The position numbers were made by a program, and so were the translations under genes. 32,795 nt of DNA, taken from positions 1 through 32,795 of the forward strand of contig DASVWH010000049.1 in NCBI GenBank assembly GCA_036389715.1. The letters are read 5' to 3'. The notes under the pieces were generated by a model. The model was not told the origin of the DNA. It was given only the letters and a program-made list of their open reading frames with translations, and made no database searches. Every line of letters begins with the position of its first letter. Position 1 is the first letter of the stretch. This document shows, piece by piece, positions 8,592 to 14,853 of the stretch. This DNA is from DASVWH01 sp036389715 (GTDB lineage Bacteria; Acidobacteriota; Blastocatellia; Pyrinomonadales; Pyrinomonadaceae).

Positions 8592-9632
8592 TCACTTCGT
8601 CCATTGCCTGAGCAGCGGCTTGAGTTCGGGAAAGCTGAGCCGCCTGCCCCGCCAGTCATAGTCGCAGAGACCGCCAATCGCCGTCCACGTCGGATGATAG
8701 CGATCATAGATGTCCTCGGCCCGCGGGTCGCCCCAGCTCCCGTCCTCGTTCTGCCGCGACAGCACGTACTGCATCCCCTCGCGCATCAACGGATGCGTGT
8801 CCTTCAAGCCGAAAGACTTCAGCGTGTCCAGAAATTCGCCGAGCATCTCGGCATCTTCAATGGCAATCGCCTCTCTCAGGTTGGCCTTCAGAAACGCGTA
8901 CTCGGCGGGCAGCCAGCCGGGCGAGAGATTGTAGAGGCTGTAATCGTTCAAGGTGTAGACGACGTGCGTGACGGCATAAACGGAGTCGTAAAAATCCGCG
9001 TTGGCCCCGCCCTCTCTCCCGCGAAAGGGGCGCATCGCGGGCAGCCACCCGAGCACGTCCGCGTAGCGAGCGCCGAGCAGGACGCCGTATCGCTCGCCCG
9101 TGTAAGTTCTCGTCAGCGCGTTGTACCAGATCACGTAGCGATTCCACATGACCAGCCTTCTGCGGCAGCGGCGGCACGTCTTGCGCCCGCGCTCGTGACT
9201 CATCCCGCACTCGCAATCCTGCGGAACATCGCCGGGCGGCGGCTCGACCCTCGGGTCAAAGAGCAGGTAATCACGCGCCGTGTAGCGCGCGGCCCCTGCG
9301 GCTATCTGCTTTTTGAGAGCGGGGGCTGCAACGCCGAGCGCGTCGGCCGCGTAGCTGCCGAAGACTAGATTAGCCAGCTGGTCCGGGCTCGCCCTGCGGG
9401 GCAGAGACGGATAGTCGAGCCTGTAGCGGCGCGCGCGTTCGCGTCCCATCCGTCGCGCCATTCGACGCACGAGCGGGTCGGCGGACGTGGCCGAGATTTG
9501 ATTGAAGCAGAAGAGCAGGTCGCGCCCGTAGTCGCGGAAGTGACGCGGTTCCAAGGCCACCGCGTAGATAAATTCAAGCCCGCGCCGGATCGCCCGCGAG
9601 CGTTCTGCTGGCTTGAATTTCGGCTCAGTCAT
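8592..9632 (-). CDS. Protein with Cys4 cluster and terpene-cyclase-like (alpha/alpha toroid) C-terminus, function unknown
   Basis: I do not recognise a named family for this 346-residue protein. The N-terminal third is basic and helical. Residues 140-156 carry a C-x-C-x10-C-x2-C cluster (Cys140, 142, 153, 156), which suggests a small zinc or Fe-S site. The region after residue 165 is rich in Tyr and Trp. Residues 290-320 contain QNEDGSWGD followed by PTWTAIGGL, which resembles the QW-type repeat of squalene-hopene cyclases and prenyltransferase toroids. No DxDD acid motif of a cyclase is visible, so enzyme activity is uncertain. The ATG at 9632 is preferred over the adjacent in-frame TTG. It begins only 35 bases after the end of the intron-containing tRNA gene on the same strand and has no clear SD site of its own. 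Confidence 0.75.
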   Translation of the reverse strand: MTEPKFKPAERSRAIRRGLEFIYAVALEPRHFRDYGRDLLFCFNQISATSADPLVRRMARRMGRERARRYRLDYPSLPRRASPDQLANLVFGSYAADALGVAAPALKKQIAAGAARYTARDYLLFDPRVEPPPGDVPQDCECGMSHERGRKTCRRCRRRLVMWNRYVIWYNALTRTYTGERYGVLLGARYADVLGWLPAMRPFRGREGGANADFYDSVYAVTHVVYTLNDYSLYNLSPGWLPAEYAFLKANLREAIAIEDAEMLGEFLDTLKSFGLKDTHPLMREGMQYVLSRQNEDGSWGDPRAEDIYDRYHPTWTAIGGLCDYDWRGRRLSFPELKPLLRQWTK

Positions 9633-9667
9633 CAACTATTAAAGCGGCGCGCCGGAAGAGTGGTTTA

Positions 9668-10107
9668 TGCCCCCGCAGGGATTTGAACCCCGAACCAACA
9701 GATTATGCTTACCACTACGGCTTTCGCCGCGCTCCAAAGCGAACGCAATTGGAATTTGTGGCCTGGACTTTCTCTTCGCCTGAAAAAGCGTCTGCCGTCA
9801 AGTCTCTACACCTTCCCCGCCTCATGAAGCGGCGGGGCTTGGCTCGGGATTACCATCTCGCTTTCGCGTCTTAGGCTTCCCCGAATTTGACAGATTCTAC
9901 AAGCGCGTTCCGAACCGTTCCGAAGAAGATCGGAGCCGGTCAGGAAAGCGCCTGCAACCCAACTTTGGAGATCATATGGAGCGGACTCGTCCTGTCTGCA
10001 AGACGCATCCGACGGGCAGCGAAACCGGTCCCGGCTCGCTCCCCGCTTCCCCACTTAGACCTTTCAAAGAACCGAGTCTGCTGCTCTAACCGTTGAGCTA
10101 CAGGGGC
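9668..10107 (-). tRNA. tRNA with anticodon CAU, probably tRNA-Ile2, split by a group I intron
   Basis: Exon 1 is 10107-10075 (33 nt: acceptor strand, D arm, 5' half of the anticodon arm). Exon 2 is 9707-9668 (40 nt). Joined, they make a 73-nt cloverleaf: 7-bp acceptor stem GCCCCTG/CGGGGGC with one U-G pair, D stem GCTC/GAGC, anticodon stem GCAGA/TCTGT with loop CTCATAA, T stem CGGGG/CCCTG, and discriminator A73. CCA is not encoded. The anticodon CAU fits elongator Met or the lysidine-modified Ile2. C4-G69 and C5-G68 match pairs known to mark tRNA-Ile2 for the lysidine synthetase TilS, so I favour Ile2. A good promoter lies 27 bases upstream. Confidence 0.93.
9708..10074 (-). ncRNA. Group I intron (IC3-like self-splicing ribozyme) in the tRNA anticodon loop
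   Basis: The 367-nt intron lies between U33 and C34. P1 is visible: exon AGACU pairs with the guide GGUCU (10061-10057) and ends in the required U-G pair at the 5' splice site; the last intron base is G (9708). Core pairings found by eye: P3 UCUGUC (9894-9889) with GGCAGA (9796-9791); P4 UCGGG (9884-9880) with CCCGA (9848-9844); a CGC-GAAA-GCG tetraloop stem in P5; P6a GCCCCGCC (9838-9831) with GGCGGGG (9821-9815); P7 GACU (9804-9801) with AGUC (9769-9766). The blocks GUCAAAUUCGG, CCGAGCCAAGC and AAGGUGUAGAGACU closely resemble, from memory, the Azoarcus tRNA-Ile intron. About 155 nt between P1 and P3 form an enlarged P2 region. No homing endonuclease is encoded. Confidence 0.93.
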
Positions 10108-10133
10108 ATACTAAACTAATTGAGGTGCGGAAG

Positions 10134-10162
10134 ATTATATGGATGAGAGCCTGCGGCCGCAA
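10134..10162 (-). promoter_or_regulatory. Promoter of the tRNA gene
   Basis: On the minus strand TTGCGG (10157-10162) and a perfect TATAAT (10134-10139) are separated by 17 bases. Transcription would start about 20 nt before the first tRNA base. The -35 box lies in the loop of the hairpin at 10148-10171. Confidence 0.65.
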
Positions 10163-10171
10163 GCGCAGGCT
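10148..10171 (-). terminator. Hairpin downstream of the nucleotidyltransferase gene, possible terminator
   Basis: AGCCTGCG and CGCAGGCT form a perfect 8-bp stem with an 8-base loop, 40 bases after the stop of the nucleotidyltransferase gene. No T-run follows, so it is a weak or Rho-type terminator at best. Confidence 0.35.
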
Positions 10172-10211
10172 GCGCCGCCGAGCGCGAGCAGCGGACATCA
10201 AAGCCGTTGTT

Positions 10212-11264
10212 TCAGCCGCGATCCGGCAGCCTCGTCATGAGTCTCTTCGTCCGCAGGAGACAGTCGGCGAGCTGAAAGGGGAGCCTCGGCAATTCGTTGA
10301 AAGAGCCCCCGACGCCGATGGTCCCTTCAATCGGGTTGGGCCAGTGATAGCGCAGCCCCCTTAAAACCTCGACCGGATGGCGCAGGCCGATTCGCACAGG
10401 GGCATTGTACCGGCGGTGCATCGTGACGGCCCTCCATTGCTTCAAGACGCCCGGCACGAGCCAGGAGGGCAACCGTCCGGCGCGCCGCTCGACCGGCGTG
10501 CCATCTATCGCAACGCCGAGCAGTTGATGCGCCAGCCCGATTGCGCATGCGACCCAATCGGACTGCTGCCGGTCGCGGCTCAGGCAGCGCTCCCAATCGA
10601 AGCCCGCGCCGCGCGACTCGACGGCGACCGCTACGTCGCATAACCAGATGGGCCGCCAGACGCCTTCGCGCAGCATGTGAAACGACAGCACGCGCAGGTG
10701 GTCTTCCGGCGCGAGGATGCGGACCTGGCCGTTGCCCAGACTGACCGGCTGCGAGCGTTCAAACAACTCTTCCGCGCTTGCGCCGTCCAACCGCTCAAAG
10801 CCCCTGTGCAGGTCCACGTTGTAGCGCCTGCCCTCCGCGCTCTTGAGCACGTCGCGCGCCGCGCGGTACTGCTCCGGCCTGATGCAGAGATCAATATCGC
10901 CGCCAGGCCGCAGGCCCTCCTCCGGGTAGAGCCGGGCGACGGCCCAGCCCTTGACCAGCAACGGCTCGACGCCCGCGGCCCGCAGCAGCTCGAAGACCTG
11001 CTCTATCTCTCGCACACGGACGACCGACTGAAGGCTGTATAGACGATAGGCTTGATGGAGCTGCGCAGCGGCGGAAGAAGTCTCCAACTCCGTCCTGCGA
11101 ACGCGCCGCCACGCCAGAGCGCCCACCCCGGAGGCGAGCAGCAGCGGCCCTATCTCATCCAGTTGCGCGGGCCCGAGTTGCAGGGAGGGAGGCACAGGCC
11201 GCCATGAGCCCGCAAGAATTGCCGCGACCAGCCGACCGCGCGATGCTGCCGGAGCTTTAAGCAT
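10212..11264 (-). CDS. Nucleotidyltransferase family protein (NTP_transf_5-like)
   Basis: This 350-residue protein resembles the uncharacterised nucleotidyltransferases that accompany HprK-related kinases and peptide-modification genes. The nucleotidyltransferase core is visible: LLVKGWAVARLYP (about 102-114, with a conserved Lys-Gly) followed by RPGGDIDLCI, in which Gly121-Gly122-Asp123-x-Asp125 is the metal-binding DxD motif. A further acid-aromatic stretch APEDHLRVLSFHML near 185-198 is typical of the same family. It would transfer a nucleotidyl group to a protein, peptide or small molecule; the acceptor is unknown. It lies 64 bp after the PqqD-like remnant and follows the HPr-kinase-like gene, so the three form a unit. 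Confidence 0.8.
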   Translation of the reverse strand: MLKAPAASRGRLVAAILAGSWRPVPPSLQLGPAQLDEIGPLLLASGVGALAWRRVRRTELETSSAAAQLHQAYRLYSLQSVVRVREIEQVFELLRAAGVEPLLVKGWAVARLYPEEGLRPGGDIDLCIRPEQYRAARDVLKSAEGRRYNVDLHRGFERLDGASAEELFERSQPVSLGNGQVRILAPEDHLRVLSFHMLREGVWRPIWLCDVAVAVESRGAGFDWERCLSRDRQQSDWVACAIGLAHQLLGVAIDGTPVERRAGRLPSWLVPGVLKQWRAVTMHRRYNAPVRIGLRHPVEVLRGLRYHWPNPIEGTIGVGGSFNELPRLPFQLADCLLRTKRLMTRLPDRG

Positions 11265-11328
11265 GGACCAGTGAATACCGGCGCTGTTGATGAAGCCGCG
11301 CCTGTCCTTTAGTCATAGCGAGTCCGAT

Positions 11329-11478
11329 TTAACACCTGTTCCAGCAAGTGCCCGTCGCGTTCAGGCAGTGCGTCCTGTCGCGGTCAAGGTCCGAGACCGG
11401 CACTTCGCCCTCAGGCTCTTTGACGACCAGCGCGCATTCGTTCGAGCCAGTGGCCGGAGACTCTCTCTCTTCGCTCAC
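11329..11478 (-). pseudogene. Short PqqD-like peptide, probably a truncated remnant
   Basis: A 49-codon frame begins with GTG (11478) overlapping the stop of the HPr-kinase-like gene. From residue 18 it reads LVVKEPEGEVPVSDLDRDR and then THCLNATGTCWNRC before TAA. This follows the PqqD/RRE pattern (L-V, D-L-x-R, H-C-L-N, T, W, C) through the beta strands to the start of the first helix, where a full-length PqqD (about 90 residues) would continue with C-D-G and two helices. The 64 bases left before the next gene are too few to hold the missing half. I therefore read it as a deletion remnant. An intact tiny peptide substrate is the alternative. Confidence 0.5.
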
Positions 11479-12314
11479 GCTTTCTCCTTCAGGCTGTCGA
11501 GGTATTCCAAAATCAGGCCGGTCGTCTCGTCCGCTTCACCGCGCACGCTCTTGACTACGGGGGCCTGCGCGACGACCTGCTGAAGGGCCGAGAGCGCGGC
11601 TTCGGGCCGACGCCTGGCCGAGACCGTATTGGCCAGCAGCTCAAGCGAGCCCCTCCCGGCGGAAACCGTTCGCGCTCGCCACTTTGCCCCCGCCCTGTAC
11701 TTGCTGACGATGACGAGACCGACGGGCAGAGGCTTGACCCCGGCCCGCCCGCCGAAGGCTTCGACCGGATACTTCTGCTGCCGCGCGCTCCGGTCCTCCC
11801 TGAGCTGGAGCGGCTTCGGGTACGGATGCACGCGCCCGCGCGCGTCCAGCACCGCGTACTCATCCGAATAGTAGGTCGCCCCGGCACGCACGAGCGCCGC
11901 CACGAGGCTCGTCTTCCCCGTGAAGCTGCGCCCCGGCACGACTATCGCGCGGCCCTTCCACCCGACGACGCCCGCGTGAACGAACACCCTGCGCCGCGCA
12001 GCCTCGGCAACATAGAGTTGCAGGTTCGACTCAAAAACATCGAGCGCTTCGTCGAGCCTTCGCGTCCGCGCCAGCCTGGCGATATCTCCATAGAGGAGGT
12101 TGAAGCGTTGCACACCCGGACGCCCGCTCTCCGTGCCCAGGACGAACGAGTAGAGGCGGTCCACTACCGGCAGCGCGGCGCTCTTCCACCCCGGCGGAAA
12201 GCGTTCGCGGAGCAGCCGCAGGGCCTCCGCGCTGTTCGCACGCACGCCGATAGGCACGCCATACGAGATGAAAGCAAAGCCGTCCGCCCAGCCCAGGCGG
12301 TCAATCTTCTGCAT
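11475..12314 (-). CDS. HPr kinase-like (HprK-related) protein
   Basis: This 279-residue protein is related to the catalytic domain of HPr serine kinase/phosphorylase. The P-loop GRSFTGKT is at residues 128-135 within VVPGRSFTGKTSLVAAL, and YYSDEYAVLD (148-157) supplies the acidic residues expected in the HprK fold. There is no HPr (phosphotransferase system) gene nearby. Such relatives occur beside PqqD-like proteins and nucleotidyltransferases, and in some lasso peptide clusters a homologue phosphorylates the peptide. Here it is followed by a PqqD-like remnant and a nucleotidyltransferase, which supports that type of system. Its substrate cannot be told from the window. The ATG has only a weak upstream SD. 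Confidence 0.82.
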   Translation of the reverse strand: MQKIDRLGWADGFAFISYGVPIGVRANSAEALRLLRERFPPGWKSAALPVVDRLYSFVLGTESGRPGVQRFNLLYGDIARLARTRRLDEALDVFESNLQLYVAEAARRRVFVHAGVVGWKGRAIVVPGRSFTGKTSLVAALVRAGATYYSDEYAVLDARGRVHPYPKPLQLREDRSARQQKYPVEAFGGRAGVKPLPVGLVIVSKYRAGAKWRARTVSAGRGSLELLANTVSARRRPEAALSALQQVVAQAPVVKSVRGEADETTGLILEYLDSLKEKA

Positions 12315-12419
12315 TCAAGTAGAGTTCCAGTTCAGGCGCGGGATGCTTAAAGCTGGCACTGGCGGATTCCTGTTAGTTAAGTGTTTGAGCGGAGCACTGA
12401 TTGCTGGGTTCGCTTGCCT

Positions 12420-12479
12420 GCCCGGGCCAGCCATTCGCGCTGGACCTTTGAGCAGAACGTTTCCCTTGCGGGCCCGGGC
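12420..12479. repeat. Inverted repeat between the small membrane protein and HprK-like genes
   Basis: GCCCGGGCC (12420-12428) and GGCCCGGGC (12471-12479) are perfect 9-bp inverted arms around 42 bases, immediately after the stop at 12485. It may end transcription of the membrane-protein gene, but no T-run follows. Confidence 0.35.
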
Positions 12480-12484
12480 GTGAG

Positions 12485-12841
12485 CTATGTCGCGCCGACT
12501 TCTCTGCCGCGCAGGTAAAGGGCCAGGGCCACGATTGAGCCGATGATTAAAGCTATCCCGCCGACGCCTGACAGCATCCCGGAACGACTGTGGCCTCTGG
12601 CCTGCGCGAGCGTGGCCTCGGCGGTGCGCTCATACCGCTGCCCTTCGTCAATCAGCCTGGCTTCTTCGGGCGTCCCCTTCACGTCGTCCGATTGGTCATA
12701 GAGCGCGAAGGATTTCTGCTGGATATTTCTGCCCGCCTCGGCCTCCGCGCTGGCCCGGTAGTAGAACCACCCGGCCAGCCCTCCGGCAGCCAGGCCGCAC
12801 AGCAGGAGCAGGATAGCGATGACCATCAATCTATTCTTCAT
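12485..12841 (-). CDS. Small two-helix membrane protein of unknown function
   Basis: I do not recognise this 118-residue protein. It begins MKNRLMVIAILLLLCGLAAGG, a membrane helix or uncleaved signal at about residues 4-27. A polar, charged region of about 60 residues rich in Glu, Gln and Ala follows (likely helical, probably outside the cytoplasm), and a second helix spans about 88-112 before the basic C-terminus LRGREVGAT. The frame stays open upstream to 13000, but that part overlaps the DinB-like gene and has no membrane signal, so I start it at ATG 12841. It sits 62 bp downstream of the DinB-like gene. Confidence 0.65.
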   Translation of the reverse strand: MKNRLMVIAILLLLCGLAAGGLAGWFYYRASAEAEAGRNIQQKSFALYDQSDDVKGTPEEARLIDEGQRYERTAEATLAQARGHSRSGMLSGVGGIALIIGSIVALALYLRGREVGAT

Positions 12842-12903
12842 GGCCTGAAGTTGCAGCGTCTCGATCTTTGTAATTCGCCTTAGTTCTTCCGCATCAGCCG
12901 CAT

Positions 12904-13467
12904 CTAGGCTTGACCGCCCGCGCCCGCCGCACGCGATGAGAGGACCGTTTCGATCTGGCGCAGGTGGCGCTCTTCGTGCATCCCTATCAGCGCGAGCCAC
13001 TGGTAGAAGTCGAGCGGGCCGAAAGCCGGGTGCGCATAGGTCATAGAGGAAAGCTCTATCACTTCCATTCGCGCCCGCTGGCTCTTTAGCTCCTCGCGCG
13101 AGCGCCGGATTCTGGCCAGCAGCTCGGGCAGTGTAGCGCTTCCCGTCGGGCGCACCTGCTCCGGCGCGTTGTACTTCTCGGCGGCGCTCTGCTCGATGAA
13201 TTTATCGAGCGAGAAGGGCCTGATCTGGACATAGCCTTCGCCCGAGCGCAGGCCCGCCGCCTCCGCCTTCGCCAGCATCACGCCCATCAATCGCGTCAGG
13301 CGCTCTTCCATGATCGTCAGGTGCTCTAATATCTCGATGGTGGACCAGCCTTCGGGGCTCGCGCGGTGCGCGGCCTCGGTCTCGCTCAAGCCTTCGACGG
13401 TCCGGTAGAGCCGTTCGCGGGTCTCGTCTATCGCTTCAAAGATTTGGGCCACACTATGGTAGATCAT
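12904..13467 (-). CDS. DinB-like (DUF664/YfiT-type) four-helix protein
   Basis: This 187-residue protein has the DinB/YfiT fold, a four-helix bundle that binds a metal and in some members serves as a thiol-dependent S-transferase. The three expected metal ligands are visible: His49 in IEILEHLTIMEERL, and His164 and His168 in GMHEERHLRQI. The GWSTIEILEHL block is the standard N-terminal signature. A strong GGAGGAG precedes ATG 13467. The thiol cofactor and substrate are unknown. Confidence 0.88.
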   Translation of the reverse strand: MIYHSVAQIFEAIDETRERLYRTVEGLSETEAAHRASPEGWSTIEILEHLTIMEERLTRLMGVMLAKAEAAGLRSGEGYVQIRPFSLDKFIEQSAAEKYNAPEQVRPTGSATLPELLARIRRSREELKSQRARMEVIELSSMTYAHPAFGPLDFYQWLALIGMHEERHLRQIETVLSSRAAGAGGQA

Positions 13468-13511
13468 CGCGGGTTTCGCTCCTCCGGCGCAACTGTTACC
13501 GGCGCGCCGAA

Positions 13512-14816
13512 CTATATCACACTGCGGCGAGGACGAGAGCGCCCGCCCTCTTCCAGAGAACTGACGGCCGCGGCCTGGATGCTCAGGCTGAGCCTGTGCC
13601 AGCGTTGAAAGTTGCTGACCGGATCGCTCGCGTAGGTGCGGACGTAGGCCGTGTAGACGAAGAGCGACTTGTCCTCCGGCCAGGCCAGGCGGATGATCGG
13701 ACTGAATGAGATGGGCGTGCCACTCCCCTGCGCGAGAGGAGCGCCGCCGCCGCCCGGCGTGCTCTCGGGCCTGCTCGCGGGCTTGGCGTCCTGCTTGCCG
13801 TTCTCCGCGTCGCTCTTTTTGCTCTTCGGTTTGAGATTCTTTTCGTCATAGACGGCGGAGGCGGCCATCAGGGGAGCTTGCAGGGGGATGCTCGCCTGTG
13901 TCGGAGCTTGCCCGGCGGCGTCATAGATTCTGACTTCGGTCTCGAAGGCCGTGGCGACCTTCGAGGAATCGGGCGACCAGACCGGACCGGCCTCCGTCAA
14001 ATCATCGTCCAGCAGCCGCTCCTGCCCGTCCATGCCGACCAGGCGCGGGCGGCCCCTCGGCAGCTTCGATTCCTTCTCGCGCGCGTCCCACTCCTCTTCC
14101 GGGCAGGCCAGCGCGGCCAGCGCGTGAGCGTCCGGCGACCACTCAAGATAGAAATAGATCAGCCCTGCGCGCGTCGTCAGCGGCTTCAAATCAAAGCCGT
14201 CGCGGTTGCAGACATAGACCTGCTCCGTCGCAAAGACCTGCACAGGTCCGAAGACGGGCGCGACCGACGGCGTGGGCAGCGGCGCATCTTCCGGCACGAC
14301 TTCCGGCGGGCTCGGGCTCGGCGTCAGGCTCTTGCGCCCGATGAAGGCGATGAAATTGCCGTCGGGCGACCAGGCGACCATCGGGGCGAACGCTCCCGAA
14401 AGCTCCGGCGGCGTCAGGTTGCGCAGGAATCCCCCCTCGGCCGAATACATGTCTATCCGAAACTCGCCCGGCTGCACGTCGCCCGTCTCGTAGAGCGCCA
14501 GGGCGCGCTTTCCGTCCGGCGAGACGACGGTGCGCAGGAGCAGGTCGTCTTTGCGGCGCGTGTCAAAGTCGTCCTGGATCGTCTTGAGCTTGGTTTCCTC
14601 GACGGCCTTGAGCCCGGGCGGCGCGTCCGTGTCCGGCGTGAAGCCGTAGGCCAGGCGCTGTGCCGGGACATCCCTCAGGCTGCTCGGCCCGAGCCCTGGC
14701 TGATTGTCGCTGCGACAACCGAAAGCAGGCAGCAGCAGCGCCAGCAGTGCCGCGAATAGAGCCGCGCGGGCGCGCCGATACAGATAGGATTCCCCTGTTT
14801 CCGCTTGATGATTCAT
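13512..14816 (-). CDS. Lipoprotein with TolB-like PD40 beta-propeller repeats
   Basis: This 434-residue exported protein begins with a basic n-region, a hydrophobic core (residues 18-30) and PAFGC, which gives a likely lipid-modified Cys34; the lipobox is imperfect. At least four propeller blades carry the SPDG-type motif: VVSPDGKRALALYE, VAWSPDGNFIAFIG, LEWSPDAHALAALA and PVWSPDSSKVATAF. Low-complexity Pro/Ser linkers lie near residue 165 and a Lys/Gly/Pro-rich stretch at about 345-385. PD40 propellers usually bind other proteins or ligands; the partner here is unknown. It lies 44 bp after DinB's upstream end and 37 bp downstream of the peptidase gene. Confidence 0.82.
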   Translation of the reverse strand: MNHQAETGESYLYRRARAALFAALLALLLPAFGCRSDNQPGLGPSSLRDVPAQRLAYGFTPDTDAPPGLKAVEETKLKTIQDDFDTRRKDDLLLRTVVSPDGKRALALYETGDVQPGEFRIDMYSAEGGFLRNLTPPELSGAFAPMVAWSPDGNFIAFIGRKSLTPSPSPPEVVPEDAPLPTPSVAPVFGPVQVFATEQVYVCNRDGFDLKPLTTRAGLIYFYLEWSPDAHALAALACPEEEWDAREKESKLPRGRPRLVGMDGQERLLDDDLTEAGPVWSPDSSKVATAFETEVRIYDAAGQAPTQASIPLQAPLMAASAVYDEKNLKPKSKKSDAENGKQDAKPASRPESTPGGGGAPLAQGSGTPISFSPIIRLAWPEDKSLFVYTAYVRTYASDPVSNFQRWHRLSLSIQAAAVSSLEEGGRSRPRRSVI

Positions 14817-14853
14817 CTGAACCGCCGATGATAGGAAGCCGCGCGTGCTGTTG

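Noticed and set aside
9806..10054. 82-codon frame inside the tRNA intron as a possible homing endonuclease
   Set aside because: Too short, no LAGLIDADG, GIY-YIG or HNH motif, and it overlaps the ribozyme core.
11329..11478. Lasso peptide precursor
   Set aside because: The residues follow the PqqD pattern better than a precursor with a Gly/Asp-led core, and no lasso cyclase or protease is nearby; kept only as an alternative.
12842..13000. N-terminal extension of the small membrane protein to 171 residues
   Set aside because: The extension overlaps the DinB-like gene and would place a charged, disordered stretch before the signal helix.
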